From Rhodoligotrophos appendicifer (lineage in GTDB: Bacteria > Pseudomonadota > Alphaproteobacteria > Rhizobiales > Im1), in assembly GCF_007474605.1 (NCBI RefSeq), contig NZ_VHKL01000005.1, positions 248,001-312,000 of the forward strand: a stretch of 64,000 bases of DNA. Reading direction: 5' to 3'. Under the pieces are notes generated by a model. That model saw only the letters and a program-made list of their open reading frames with translations. It made no database searches and was not told the DNA's origin. The position numbers and the translations under genes are program-made. Positions 24,352-33,485 of this stretch are shown one piece after another. Position 1 is the first letter of the stretch. The number at the start of each line of letters is the position of its first letter.

Positions 24352-25794
24352 TCAGGAGAGCGCCACCGCCTGAAGCGCGGCATGGTGAGATTGTTCTTGG
24401 GCCTCGCCCTGCAGCCACCGGTCGAAATCCGCCAAGGCGCGCCGGCTCATGGCGTGTTTGCGCGCCACGGATTTCTCCTTGCCCCTAAGCCGTTTTCCTT
24501 CGAGGCGCGGCACCTCCACATCCGGGAACAAGCCGAAATTGACGTTCATCGGCTGGAATGAGCGCGGCCCCGGGCCATCCTCAATGGCGAGGTGCCCGCC
24601 GGTGATGTGGGCCAGCAGCGCGCCATGGGCCGTCGTCGCAGGCGGCCCCGCCAAAATCTGTCCCAGGCGCTCGGCCGCGGCGAACCGTCCCGCCAGAAGG
24701 CCGGTGGCGGCACTTTCCACATAGCCCTCGACCCCGGTGATCTGTCCCGCAAAGCGCAGATGCGGCGCGAGCTTCAGGCGGAACTGGTCGTCCAACAATT
24801 TGGGGCTGTTGAGGAACGTGTTGCGGTGCAGTCCTCCCAACCGTGCGAATTCCGCTCTTTCCAGTCCGGGGATGGTGCGGAAGACCCGACTCTGTTCGCC
24901 ATGCTTCAGCTTGGTCTGGAAGCCCACCATGTTGTAGAGGCTGCCCAGAGCATTGTCCTGGCGCAGTTGCACGACCGCATAGGCCTTCTCGTCCGGCTTA
25001 TGCGCATTCGTCAGTCCGACCGGCTTCATGGGTCCATGGCGCAATGTCTCGACGCCGCGCGCCGCCATGACCTCGATGGGCAGGCAGCCGTCGAAATAGG
25101 GGGTGGAGGCCTCCCATTCCTTGAACTCGGTCTTATCGCCCTGGATGAGCGACTCGACGAAGGCGAAATACTGCTCTCGGTCCAGGGGACAGTTGATGTA
25201 GTCGGCCCCGGTGCCGCCGGGGCCCGGCTTGTCGTAGCGCGATTGGAACCAGGCCACGTCGAAATCGATGCTGTCCTTGTGCACGATCGGAGCGATCGCG
25301 TCGAAAAAGGCCAGGGCCGTCTCGCCGGTCAGATCGAGGATGGCCTGCGCCAGGGCCGGCGAGGTGAGGGGCCCCGTGGCAATGATGCTGCTGCCCCAAT
25401 CCTCCGGCGGCAGGTCTGGAACTTCGCCGCGCGCGATGCTGATCAGGCCGTGGCTGGTGAGCGCCTCCGTGACGGCGGCCGCAAACCCGTCCCTGTCCAC
25501 GGCAAGCGCGCCGCCCGCCGGCACCTGGTGTCGGTCGGCGCAGGCCATGATCACAGATCCTCCAGCCCGCATCTCCGCGTGCAGCACGCCGACGGCGTTG
25601 CTCGCCGCATCGTCCGAGCGGAAGGAATTCGAACAGACCAGTTCGGCCAGGCTGTCGGTCTTGTGCGCCTCCGTGGAGTGCTCGGGGCGCATCTCGTGGA
25701 GGATGACGGGGATGCCGGCCTGGGCGATCTGCCAGGCCGCCTCGGATCCGGCAAGGCCGCCGCCGATGACGTGGAGAGGGGAGGGTGTGCTCAT
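24352..25794 (-). CDS. trmFO: Methylenetetrahydrofolate-tRNA-(uracil-54-C5)-methyltransferase
   Basis: ATG at 25794 ([24 protein letters not shown]) is the start because the FAD-binding GGGLAGSEA must lie near the N-terminus. The product has 480 residues. [12 protein letters not shown] holds the reactive Cys, and [61 protein letters not shown] and [25 protein letters not shown] are TrmFO family blocks. The enzyme forms 5-methyluridine in the T loop using methylene-THF and FADH2. The C-terminal [13 protein letters not shown] tail is usual. The 166-base gap to metY contains that gene's control region. Confidence 0.95.
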   Translation of the reverse strand: MSTPSPLHVIGGGLAGSEAAWQIAQAGIPVILHEMRPEHSTEAHKTDSLAELVCSNSFRSDDAASNAVGVLHAEMRAGGSVIMACADRHQVPAGGALAVDRDGFAAAVTEALTSHGLISIARGEVPDLPPEDWGSSIIATGPLTSPALAQAILDLTGETALAFFDAIAPIVHKDSIDFDVAWFQSRYDKPGPGGTGADYINCPLDREQYFAFVESLIQGDKTEFKEWEASTPYFDGCLPIEVMAARGVETLRHGPMKPVGLTNAHKPDEKAYAVVQLRQDNALGSLYNMVGFQTKLKHGEQSRVFRTIPGLERAEFARLGGLHRNTFLNSPKLLDDQFRLKLAPHLRFAGQITGVEGYVESAATGLLAGRFAAAERLGQILAGPPATTAHGALLAHITGGHLAIEDGPGPRSFQPMNVNFGLFPDVEVPRLEGKRLRGKEKSVARKHAMSRRALADFDRWLQGEAQEQSHHAALQAVALS

Positions 25795-25860
25795 GCACCG
25801 CAAACTAGTCGCGGGCGAGGATGATGGCAAATGGCGTTGCGTCCCGCACCCGAGCCGACG

Positions 25861-26424
25861 TCATTCCGCCGGTGCGACCCGCTTGCGGGAATGGTTGGGC
25901 GCCATGCTTTCGAAGACCCCGTCGCGCCGCACCAATCCGTGGAACAGGGCTGCTGCGAGATGCATCAGGATCAGGCCGAAAAAGGCGAAGGCCAGATAGT
26001 AATGCGCACTCCACAGCAGCGTGTAGAGCCGGTCGCTCTGCGGGAGGATCGCGGGAAGCTGGATGTTGCCATAGAGCACGATGGGATAGGCGCCGGCCGA
26101 GAGCATTCCCCAGCCCAGCAGCGGCATGGCGATCATGAGCCCGTAAAAGGCGTAGTGCGAGCCTTTCGCGGCGAGCTTCATCGGCATCGGCATGTCCGCC
26201 GGCAGCGGTGGCGCGCCATGGCGAAGTCTGACCCCCAGCCGCAGGATCGCGAGCACCAGGATGCAGATCCCCAGCGTCTTATGCGTCGCCAGCAAGGGGA
26301 GATATTTGGGCATGACGGTCGAGACCATGCCCACGCCGATGAACAGCATCGCCAGGATGCAGGCGGCCATGAGCCAGTGCAAGGAGCGCTGAAGAACGGT
26401 GAACTGCGTGCGGTTGCTGGTCAT
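25861..26424 (-). CDS. Cytochrome b561-type membrane protein
   Basis: The 187-residue protein has four TMs. LQRSLHWLMAACI and LLATHKTLGICILVLAILRL give the first two heme ligands, SHYAFYGLMIAMPLLGW the third, and SAHYYLAFAFFGLILMHLAAALFH the fourth, the pattern of bacterial cytochrome b561 (b/b6 domain). It likely passes electrons from quinol to a periplasmic partner. Its ATG overlaps the stop of the catalase-like gene by four bases (ATGA), and such pairs are recurrent, so the peroxidase is the probable partner. Confidence 0.88.
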   Translation of the reverse strand: MTSNRTQFTVLQRSLHWLMAACILAMLFIGVGMVSTVMPKYLPLLATHKTLGICILVLAILRLGVRLRHGAPPLPADMPMPMKLAAKGSHYAFYGLMIAMPLLGWGMLSAGAYPIVLYGNIQLPAILPQSDRLYTLLWSAHYYLAFAFFGLILMHLAAALFHGLVRRDGVFESMAPNHSRKRVAPAE

Positions 26425-27470
26425 TGTGAGGGGCTCGTCGCAGTGGACAAATGAGAGGGATAGTCCTTCGCTTCCGAGGTGCGCAGGTCGTAGGACCGGG
26501 CATAGGCCGCCGACCGCGCCGCGGGGAAGGGATCGTCCGAGACATGGATGCCGTCGGGCAGTATGGTCGGGTCGAAATTGATGTCGCGGCAGGGACCGTC
26601 GCGCTCGGCTTCGATCTGCTGCACCACCAGCGTGCCCACATTGACTGTCCGTCGACCCGCCGGCCAGGCCTGGCTCGGGTCGCTTGTCGGGTCCCCGGGC
26701 TCGGCGATGGTCACCACCAGGCTCCAGCGCTGGGGCGCCTGGGCGACCCGCTGCGTGATCTCCTGCTCGAGATGGTCGGGTCCGAGCCTTGTCAGCTCTT
26801 CATCCGAGATCGGCACGACCTGCGCCTGCGGCTCAAGCGACCATCGCACCACATGCTCGGTGCCCGCTTTGTCGACGAAGACGAAGGCATTGAGGCTGTT
26901 GAAGGGATCTTCGGCATAGCTGGACGTCCAGGGCGCAGTCTTTGCCCACGCCCCGAACACGGCGAACTCCGGATGGGCGGTTGCGAAACTCTTCATCGCA
27001 TCCGGATCCTTGCTGTGCGAGGCCTCCAGCAGGCCGTAAAAGGCCTGGGGCGTCGCCACCGGGAAGAATGGCGGATTGATCATGGCCGAGCGCCACACGC
27101 CGCCGTCCGGGGTGGAAAGCTGCAGGCCCATGCCCCGCACCCGGACTGTGGCATCGGCTGCGTGAGGATCCACCGTGCCCAGGTTGAACCGTCCCAGGGC
27201 CGGATACTGCCCGGCGGCGAAGACCCGCGCCCTGGAGAGTTCGCTGCCATTGCCGTTGGACTCGAACACCCCGGTAAAGCAGATGCCCTTCGCGTGATTG
27301 CGCCGGTGGCCGAGGGCTGCACCCTCGGGGGGTGCGAAGGCGGCCACGAGCTTAGTCGGCGTCAGGCGCTCGGGCGAGAGCCATCCAGCGGTATAGGCGA
27401 AGAGCCCGCCGACTGCGGCAACGACAGCACCGATCAGCGCCAATGAACCGAGCCCGGAACGCGATGACAT
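26421..27470 (-). CDS. Catalase-family peroxidase, membrane-anchored (SrpA-like)
   Basis: ATG at 27470 follows GGGAGCTTCAA; the upstream codons of the same frame do not look like protein. The product has 349 residues, shorter than the ~480 of true catalases. Residues about 5-30 form a TM or signal anchor (LGSLALIGAVVAAVGGLFAYTAGW). GHRRNHAKGICFTGVFESNGNG carries the distal His, FAAGQYPALGRFNL and RGMGLQL follow, and YAEDPFNSLNAFVFVD lies downstream. These mark the catalase-related peroxidases that work in the periplasm. The coupled cytochrome b561 gene would supply electrons. The reaction with hydrogen peroxide or organic peroxides is inferred from the family. Confidence 0.85.
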   Translation of the reverse strand: MSSRSGLGSLALIGAVVAAVGGLFAYTAGWLSPERLTPTKLVAAFAPPEGAALGHRRNHAKGICFTGVFESNGNGSELSRARVFAAGQYPALGRFNLGTVDPHAADATVRVRGMGLQLSTPDGGVWRSAMINPPFFPVATPQAFYGLLEASHSKDPDAMKSFATAHPEFAVFGAWAKTAPWTSSYAEDPFNSLNAFVFVDKAGTEHVVRWSLEPQAQVVPISDEELTRLGPDHLEQEITQRVAQAPQRWSLVVTIAEPGDPTSDPSQAWPAGRRTVNVGTLVVQQIEAERDGPCRDINFDPTILPDGIHVSDDPFPAARSAAYARSYDLRTSEAKDYPSHLSTATSPSQ

Positions 27471-27660
27471 TTGAAGCTCCCGTTGAATCGGCGGACGTCC
27501 CATTGGGGCCGACGGACAGCGACAACAGTAGCGCTCTATTCTTTCAGACTCTATCTGACCTGCGAACCTTTTTTCTGAAACGACTGGCGAGAACATCCGG
27601 TGGCTCCGCGCCACTTTTTACCCCGTCGCTCGTTCCCGTTGGCCGGAAGCGGGCCCCGGC

Positions 27661-30120
27661 TCAGGCCTTCACCCGCTCCGATTTCGGGTCGTAGAACGGC
27701 TGCAGCTGCACGACGGCCGGGTAGCGCTTCCAGGCGATCTCCACCTCGAAGCTGCCCTCTTTCAGGAACTCCGCCGTCACGCCATCCTCGTGGCGGACAT
27801 AGCCGAGCGCCAGCGACTTGCCCAGGCGGTGGCCCCACATGCCGCTGGTGGTCGATCCGATGATGCGTCCGTCCCTGAGGATGGGCTCCTCGTGATACAT
27901 CATGGGCGCCGCCGGGCCGTCATCCTGCAAGGCGACCGCCACCATGCGCTTCGGCTGCCGATTGGCCTCCCGCTGCCTCTTGAGCACCATGTCCCCGATG
28001 AACCCTCCGGGCTTGTCATAGGCAACCGCAAAGCCGAGCCCTGCTTCGATGGGGGTGTCCTCGTCGCCGATATCGTGGCCCCAATGCCGGTAGCCTTTTT
28101 CCATCCGCGCCGAATTCATGAGGTGATAGCCGCCATGGGCGAGACCGAAATCCTCGCCGGCCGCGGTAATCGTCTCGAAGACATGGGCCGCGAACTCGCC
28201 CGGAATATAGAGCTCCCATCCGAGTTCGCCGACATAGGTGATGCGCGAGGCGCGCACCCTGGCATAGCCGATCTCGATCTCCTTCGACGTCCCGAAGGGA
28301 AAGGCCGCATTCGACAGGTCTTCGCCGGTGAGCGACTGCAGGAGCGCGCGGGCTTGGGGGCCCATGACCCCCAGCATCGGCAGCCCCGCCGTGATGTCCG
28401 TCACCATGCAGTGGGCATCGTCGGGAATATGCCGTTTGAGCCATGTCAGGTCGCGGATCTGGTTGGCGCCGCCGGTCACCACCATGAACTCGCTCTCCGC
28501 CAATCGGGTGATCGTCAGATCCGCCTCGATGCCGCCGCGCTCGTTGAGCCATTGGGTATAGACGAGCCGGCCGGGAGCCACATCGATCTTGTTGGCGGAA
28601 ATGCGGTCCAGGATGCGGCAGGCATCTCGGCCCTGCACCAGGAATTTTGCAAAGCTCGACTGATCGAACAGGGCCACTTTGTCCCGCAGCGCGCGGGCCT
28701 CGGCGCCGGTGTTGTCGAACCAGTTCTGTCGCCCATAGGAATACTCATAGTCGGGCCTGGTGCCGGGGGCGGCAAACCAGTTGGGCCGCTCCCAGCCGCT
28801 CATCTCGCCCATGCAGGCGCCCGCGGCCACAAGCCGGTCGTGGAAGGGCGAACGCCGCACGCCGCGTGCGCTCTCCACCTGCCGGAACGGCCAGTGCATG
28901 GCATAGAGCAGCCCCAGCGTCTCGGTCGTCCGGTCCCGCAGATAGCTGCGGTTCGATTGGAACGGATGCATCCTCCGGATGTCCACATCCGCCAGATCGA
29001 TGGGCGGATGGCCGTCTTTGATCCACTGGCTCAGCACCTTGCCGACGCCGCCGGAGGACTGGATCCCGATCGAATTGAAGCCGGTGGCGACGAACAGATC
29101 CTTCACATTCGGCGTCTCCCCGAGCAGATAGCGATCATCGGGAGTGAAGCTCTCGGGGCCGTTGAAGAACAGCGAGATGCCCGCCGTCTCGAGCATCGGC
29201 ATGCGCGACACCGCAAATTCCAGCACCGGCTCGAAATGGTCCATGTCCATGGGGAGCGTCTCGAAGGCGTGATCCTCGGCGATCCCCTCCATTCCCCAGG
29301 GCTTCGCATTCGGCTCGAAGGCCCCCAGCAGCAGCTTGCCGGCATCCTCCTTGTAATAGGCATATTCGTCCGGCACGCGGGTCACCGGCATATTGCGTGG
29401 CAGCTCCGCGATCGCCTCGGTGACGATGTAGAAATGCTCCGCCGCATGCAGCGGCAGATGGACCCCGAGCGGCCTTGCGAGCTCGCGCGACCACATGCCC
29501 GCGGTGATCACTACCTTGTCGCTGCGGATCTCGCCTTCCGCCGTCACCACGCCCACGGCCCGTCTGTTCTCGGTCAGCACGCGCTCGACCTTGACGCCCT
29601 CCAGGACCTTGGCGCCTTTCTGCCGGGCGCCGGCGGCAAAGGCCTGGGTGGCGTCGATCGGATTGATCTGGCCGTCATTGGGGAGAAAGACCCCGCCGAC
29701 CACGCCATCCCCGTTGAGATGCGGCAGCCGCTCTTTGATGTCGCCCGCCGACAGGGCCTCGACCTCGAGTCCGAAGCTGCGGCCCATGGAAGCGCCGCGC
29801 AGGAATTCCTCGAGCCGCCCTTCGTTCAGCGCAACGGCGATGGAGCCGTTTTGCTTGAAGCCGGTGGCCATGCCGGTCTCGGCCTCCAGCCCACGAAACA
29901 GCTCCGTTGTATATTTTGCGAGCTCCGTGAGATTGCGCGTTGCACGCAGCTGTCCCACCAGGCCTGCCGCATGCCATGTCGTGCCGCAGGTGAGCGTCTT
30001 GCGCTCCAGCAGCACCACATTGGTGATGCCGATGCGGGTGAGGTGATAGGCGATCGAGCAGCCGACGATTCCGCCGCCGATGATGACGACATCGGCACGT
30101 TCTGGGATCCGGCTGGACAT
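27661..30120 (-). CDS. FAD-dependent oxidoreductase with GcvT domain (dimethylglycine/sarcosine dehydrogenase-like)
   Basis: The start at 30120 (MSSRIPERADVVIIGGGIVGCSIAYHL) puts the FAD motif GGGIVG at residue 15; the longer frame adds 29 unlikely residues. The protein has 819 residues. An N-terminal DAO fold runs to about 380 (TCGTTWHAAGLVGQLRATRNLTEL is the covalent FAD/His region of this family), followed by an FAO_M middle domain. GcvT aminomethyltransferase N and C domains then run to the end (FDQSSFAKFLVQG, YVGELGWELYIP, GSTTSGMWGHRLGKSLALGYV). Relatives demethylate dimethylglycine or sarcosine and give the carbon to tetrahydrofolate. The exact substrate is not evident. Confidence 0.88.
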   Translation of the reverse strand: MSSRIPERADVVIIGGGIVGCSIAYHLTRIGITNVVLLERKTLTCGTTWHAAGLVGQLRATRNLTELAKYTTELFRGLEAETGMATGFKQNGSIAVALNEGRLEEFLRGASMGRSFGLEVEALSAGDIKERLPHLNGDGVVGGVFLPNDGQINPIDATQAFAAGARQKGAKVLEGVKVERVLTENRRAVGVVTAEGEIRSDKVVITAGMWSRELARPLGVHLPLHAAEHFYIVTEAIAELPRNMPVTRVPDEYAYYKEDAGKLLLGAFEPNAKPWGMEGIAEDHAFETLPMDMDHFEPVLEFAVSRMPMLETAGISLFFNGPESFTPDDRYLLGETPNVKDLFVATGFNSIGIQSSGGVGKVLSQWIKDGHPPIDLADVDIRRMHPFQSNRSYLRDRTTETLGLLYAMHWPFRQVESARGVRRSPFHDRLVAAGACMGEMSGWERPNWFAAPGTRPDYEYSYGRQNWFDNTGAEARALRDKVALFDQSSFAKFLVQGRDACRILDRISANKIDVAPGRLVYTQWLNERGGIEADLTITRLAESEFMVVTGGANQIRDLTWLKRHIPDDAHCMVTDITAGLPMLGVMGPQARALLQSLTGEDLSNAAFPFGTSKEIEIGYARVRASRITYVGELGWELYIPGEFAAHVFETITAAGEDFGLAHGGYHLMNSARMEKGYRHWGHDIGDEDTPIEAGLGFAVAYDKPGGFIGDMVLKRQREANRQPKRMVAVALQDDGPAAPMMYHEEPILRDGRIIGSTTSGMWGHRLGKSLALGYVRHEDGVTAEFLKEGSFEVEIAWKRYPAVVQLQPFYDPKSERVKA

Positions 30121-30240
30121 GGGGATGCTCTCCGCGAAAAAGGGAAATGTAGTGCGGCGGACCTTAGCCGAGCCGGCCGGTTCCTTGAAAGACTGGAAGC
30201 GACGCAAAAATGCCTCTATGGCACTGCCGCCGGCAAAGTG

Positions 30241-30290
30241 TTGGCGTAGCCATCAGCATCGGCTATACAATTTCGTTCGTTAAATCGAAC
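30241..30290 (+). promoter_or_regulatory. Promoter and inverted-repeat operator of the rhodanese-metZ operon
   Basis: TTGGCG at 30241-30246 and TATACA at 30264-30269 are 17 bases apart, a good sigma-70 pair. Immediately downstream, GTTCG (30275-30279), six bases TTAAAT, and CGAAC (30286-30290) form a perfect inverted repeat around the expected transcription start, well placed for a repressor. The rhodanese ATG is at 30312. Confidence 0.55.
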
Positions 30291-30311
30291 AATTCCGAAG
30301 GGATCACGGCC

Positions 30312-30713
30312 ATGTACAAAGGCGATGTGACGCCTGAACAAGCCTTTGCCGCGCTTGAGGCGAAGGGGAACGCGGTTCTGGTGGACGTGCGCACCGAACC
30401 GGAATGGGGCTACGTCGGCATGCCGGCTGTCGATAATCTTTTGCGCATTTCCTGGCAGGCCTATCCCACCATGCAGGTGAATGGCGGCTTCGTGGACCAG
30501 GTAAAGGCCGCCGGAGTGTCGGCAGATGCCGAGATCTATCTGCTCTGCCGTTCGGGCGTCCGCTCCGCGGCGGCGGCGTCCGCATTGGCCGCCTCCGGCT
30601 TCGCCAACGCCTATAACGTCGCTGGCGGTTTCGAGGGAGACCGGGACATGGACGGTCATCGGGGCAAGGTGAACGGCTGGAAACACGCCGGCCTCCCATG
30701 GGTTCAGGGGTGA
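30312..30713 (+). CDS. Rhodanese-like sulfurtransferase
   Basis: ATG at 30312 (MYKGDVTPEQAFAAL) starts a single rhodanese domain of 133 residues. AVLVDVRTEPEW is the CH2A block, and IYLLCRSGVRS contains catalytic Cys79 in a CRSGVR loop. The C-terminal part (GFEGDRDMDGHRGKVNGWKHAGLPWVQ) is the family ending. It carries persulfide sulfur on Cys79 and may hand it to acceptors. The gene lies eight bases before metZ, so sulfur handling for homocysteine synthesis is likely, and the pair is co-transcribed from the promoter at 30241. Confidence 0.9.
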   Translation: MYKGDVTPEQAFAALEAKGNAVLVDVRTEPEWGYVGMPAVDNLLRISWQAYPTMQVNGGFVDQVKAAGVSADAEIYLLCRSGVRSAAAASALAASGFANAYNVAGGFEGDRDMDGHRGKVNGWKHAGLPWVQG

Positions 30714-30720
30714 TCGACGC

Positions 30721-31926
30721 GTGACCAAGGACAGTTCTGACCGCGGCCGGGCAGATCCCGCCGCCTGGGGTGAGGCGACACGGCTGGTGCGGGGCGGCTT
30801 GAGCCGTTCACCGCACGGGGAGACGTCGGAGGCTCTCTACCTCAATTCGGGCTTCGTCTATCCGGACGCAGAGACCGCTGCCGCGAGGTTTGCCGGCGAG
30901 GCGGAAGGCTATGTCTACGCCCGCTACGGCAATCCCACCGTCACCATGTTCGAGGAGCGCTTGCGTCTTCTGGAAGGCGCGGAGGCCTGTTACGGTACCG
31001 CCAGCGGCATGTCGGCCGTCTTCGGCGCCCTGGCCTGCCAGCTGCGCGCCGGCGATCACATCGTTGCCTCCCGGGCTTTGTTCGGGTCCTGCTATCAGAT
31101 CATCACAGCGATTCTGCCGCGTTTCGGGATCACCTACACCCTCGTCGACAGCGGCGATCTCGACCAGTGGCGCAAGGCCTTCACCCGCCAGACGAAATGC
31201 GCCTTTTTGGAGAGCCCTTCCAATCCCGGCTTAGAGATCATCGACCTTGAAGCGGTCTCCCACATCGCCCATGAGCATGGCGCCATGGTGGTGGTGGACA
31301 ATGTCTTTGCCACCCCCGTCCTGCAGAAGCCGATGACCCTGGGCGCCGACATCGTCGTCTATTCCGGCACCAAGCATATCGACGGCCAGGGCCGCTGTCT
31401 GGGTGGGGCGATCCTGTCGACGGCCAAGTTCAAGGAAGAGCAGCTGAAGCCCTTCCTCCGCCATACCGGTCCCTCGCTCAGCCCCTTCAATGCCTGGGTG
31501 ATGCTGAAGGGACTGGAGACCCTGAAGCTGCGCGTTCTTGCTCAATGCGCCGCCGCCGAGCGGATCGCCTTGGCGTTGCAGGACATGGCTGCTGTCGAGC
31601 GGGTCTTGTATCCCACCTTGCCAAGCCATCCCCAGAGGGATCTGGCGATGCGACAGATGAAGGCCGGTGGCACTCTCGTCACCTTCTTCGTCAAGGGTGG
31701 CCGCGCCCGCGCGTTCGACGCCCTTCGGCAGCTGCGCATCATCGACATCTCCAACAATCTCGGCGATGCCAAGTCGCTCATCACCCATCCGGCGAGCACC
31801 ACTCACAGGAATATCGGCGAAGAGGCGAGGGCGACCATGGGGATTACCGAAGGCATGCTGCGCCTGTCGGTCGGGCTTGAGGAGGTTGAGGATCTGCTCA
31901 GCGATCTTTCGAATGCGCTAAGCTGA
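30721..31926 (+). CDS. metZ: O-succinylhomoserine sulfhydrylase
   Basis: The GTG at 30721 starts a 401-residue PLP enzyme. TRLVRGGLSRSPHGETSEALYLNSGFVY is the MetZ-type N-terminus, YVYARYGNPT binds PLP phosphate, VVVDNVFATP holds the pyridine Asp, and VYSGTKHIDGQGRCLGG supplies Lys218. Family members replace the succinyl group of O-succinylhomoserine with sulfide to give homocysteine. It overlaps in role with MetY (acetyl substrate) and the MetC transsulfuration route in the same window. The 70-base gap after it carries the promoter for the next gene. Confidence 0.93.
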   Translation: MTKDSSDRGRADPAAWGEATRLVRGGLSRSPHGETSEALYLNSGFVYPDAETAAARFAGEAEGYVYARYGNPTVTMFEERLRLLEGAEACYGTASGMSAVFGALACQLRAGDHIVASRALFGSCYQIITAILPRFGITYTLVDSGDLDQWRKAFTRQTKCAFLESPSNPGLEIIDLEAVSHIAHEHGAMVVVDNVFATPVLQKPMTLGADIVVYSGTKHIDGQGRCLGGAILSTAKFKEEQLKPFLRHTGPSLSPFNAWVMLKGLETLKLRVLAQCAAAERIALALQDMAAVERVLYPTLPSHPQRDLAMRQMKAGGTLVTFFVKGGRARAFDALRQLRIIDISNNLGDAKSLITHPASTTHRNIGEEARATMGITEGMLRLSVGLEEVEDLLSDLSNALS

Positions 31927-31939
31927 CTTCACTGCAAGG

Positions 31940-31967
31940 TTGACGTTTTCAGAATTGCAAGTATAAG
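31940..31967 (+). promoter_or_regulatory. Sigma-70-like promoter before the paralogous unknown genes
   Basis: TTGACG at 31940-31945 and TATAAG at 31962-31967 are 16 bases apart, in an AT-rich gap right after metZ. The gene starting at 31997 lies about 30 bases downstream. Confidence 0.55.
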
Positions 31968-31996
31968 TTGCAGAACTGATAACGTGAGTTACTGAA

Positions 31997-32530
31997 GTGT
32001 TGAACGCGATCCATTCTCAGCCGCTCGCAGCGGCGACCTCCGCCGAAGCTCCAGCTCAGCCAAATCTGCATCTTGTTACATTCAAAACGATGGACGCGGC
32101 GGGCGTCGCGCAGCTCCATGCCTGGCGGGATCTGAACCCCGCCGCAAGGGTCACGCTCTATCAAGACACTGTGGACGATCATCAGGCCGTGGGGCAGCAC
32201 TACCGCCCCTCACTCTTCAACCCAGCTGTGCGCTTCGCGAATACAGCTGAGATCTTCTCCGCCCAGCGTCCCCAACGCCCATTTCTCGACGATGCCTATG
32301 TCGAGGCAGTCCAAGACCGCAGGATCGGCGACGCTATGACGTTGGCCAAAGGCGTCATCAAGGGAACGATGGGGGGCCAGGTTTTCGATCTGTTTGACGA
32401 TCCCTTCCATGTGTGGCCGACCTCTCCAAAGGTCCGCTCGGACTCACTGGTTGCAATGGCTGAAGAAGATCTGGATGATTTCACCACGCCCAACCGGAGC
32501 GATTTTTTCGACCATCATGGCATCCTCTGA
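31997..32530 (+). CDS. Protein of unknown family, paralogue of the next gene
   Basis: The 177-residue ORF starts with GTG at 31997 (TTG at 32000 is possible); the ribosome site is weak. There is no signal peptide or TM. After a loose Ala/Pro-rich N-terminus, the core reads LHAWRDLNPAARVTLYQDT..., then QHYRP, VRFANTAEIFSAQ, YVEAV, GVIKGTMGGQVFDLFDDPFHVWPTSP, and an acidic tail. The same sequence order appears in the following gene. 'W..LNP...TLY.D' distantly recalls the start of GT-A glycosyltransferases that use a DXD sugar site, but the rest does not fit. Function unknown. GC is a little below flanking genes. Confidence 0.6.
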   Translation: MLNAIHSQPLAAATSAEAPAQPNLHLVTFKTMDAAGVAQLHAWRDLNPAARVTLYQDTVDDHQAVGQHYRPSLFNPAVRFANTAEIFSAQRPQRPFLDDAYVEAVQDRRIGDAMTLAKGVIKGTMGGQVFDLFDDPFHVWPTSPKVRSDSLVAMAEEDLDDFTTPNRSDFFDHHGIL

Positions 32531-32618
32531 GGATGAATGGACTGCGAAGCCTGTCTCTGCGGTCATGCCGACTCATAAAAAATGGTGTGAGTCCCTGCCG
32601 ACTTTCCTGTGATGCCTC

Positions 32619-33413
32619 ATGCTTAAATCCGGTCTAGGCCTTCTGGGCTGGCGTCAGCCCAAGACAATCAATCTCGCCTTTTTCGATGATGCGCGGAGCG
32701 GATATCCGATCGCGCAAATGGTGGAGAAGCTTGCGGTGGAGAGGCTCGCGCAACTGGAGAGGCCGGACATCCCCAATCACTTCTTCTTCAGTGAGCGGGA
32801 TTCCACCGCGATGCAGTCGCTCTTCGGACAGAGCGGCCTCAGCCGGCTTGCCGAGAATGACCTCTTCAACGAGATCAGCGAAAGCTCCCGCCGCAATTTG
32901 CTCGACGCTTTTCCAGGGGTCAGGGCCTCTGAGATCCCCCTGGAGCGGGTCGTGGCGGAGATGACGCCATTGCCGAGCCTCAAAGACAAGGCGTCGGCAT
33001 GGTTGAAGCTGAATCCCGAGGCCTCTCTCACGGTATGGCGGGATGGCCCGGCGTCAGCCATCCCCAAGAGCCTTGTCGAGCACTATCTGCCGCCGGGGAC
33101 ACGGGTCAAGAACGTCGCGGATCTGTTCATCGCTGCGGGAAAGAATTCGCCGGCAGGAGTCAGTCCCAACGAACTCCCCTATTCGGAAGCGCTCCGCCGC
33201 GGCCATTATCCGGAAGCCGAACGCTATTTTTCAGCCGAGATCAGCGACAAGACCAGTGGCCATGTGGTCTCCTTCTGGCAGGATCCTCAGGCTCTGCCCT
33301 GGCCTCCGCCGCGGCCGGAACCTCCGCTGCCGCTCGCATCGATGGTGTCGGAGGGGCTGGCAGGGGATGTGTCTCACCTGCCATCGGGCTACGATACTCT
33401 CTTCGCTCATTGA
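32619..33413 (+). CDS. Protein of unknown family, larger paralogue of the preceding gene
   Basis: The 264-residue protein starts at ATG 32619, 88 bases after its paralogue. Residues about 125-235 align by eye with the neighbour: ASAWLKLNPEASLTVWRDG, VEHYLPPGTRVKNVADLFIAAG, LPYSEALRRGHYPEAERYFSAEISDKTSGHVVSFWQDP..PWPPPRPE. The N-terminal half is extra and contains no motif I know (NHFFFSERDSTAMQSLFGQ). A Pro-rich patch follows the shared domain. There is no signal peptide or TM. The two genes look like a tandem duplication with divergence. Possible roles include an effector or a degraded glycosyltransferase-like protein; I cannot choose. Confidence 0.6.
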   Translation: MLKSGLGLLGWRQPKTINLAFFDDARSGYPIAQMVEKLAVERLAQLERPDIPNHFFFSERDSTAMQSLFGQSGLSRLAENDLFNEISESSRRNLLDAFPGVRASEIPLERVVAEMTPLPSLKDKASAWLKLNPEASLTVWRDGPASAIPKSLVEHYLPPGTRVKNVADLFIAAGKNSPAGVSPNELPYSEALRRGHYPEAERYFSAEISDKTSGHVVSFWQDPQALPWPPPRPEPPLPLASMVSEGLAGDVSHLPSGYDTLFAH

Positions 33414-33485
33414 AAGGATTTAGACAGCGAAACGGAAGCTGCGGGACTCAATCTTTCATTAACCGTGCCATGCGATATTATCCAC

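Noticed and set aside
27790-30249. 819-aa plus-strand frame
   Set aside because: Antisense of the FAD/GcvT gene; no motif, no start signal.
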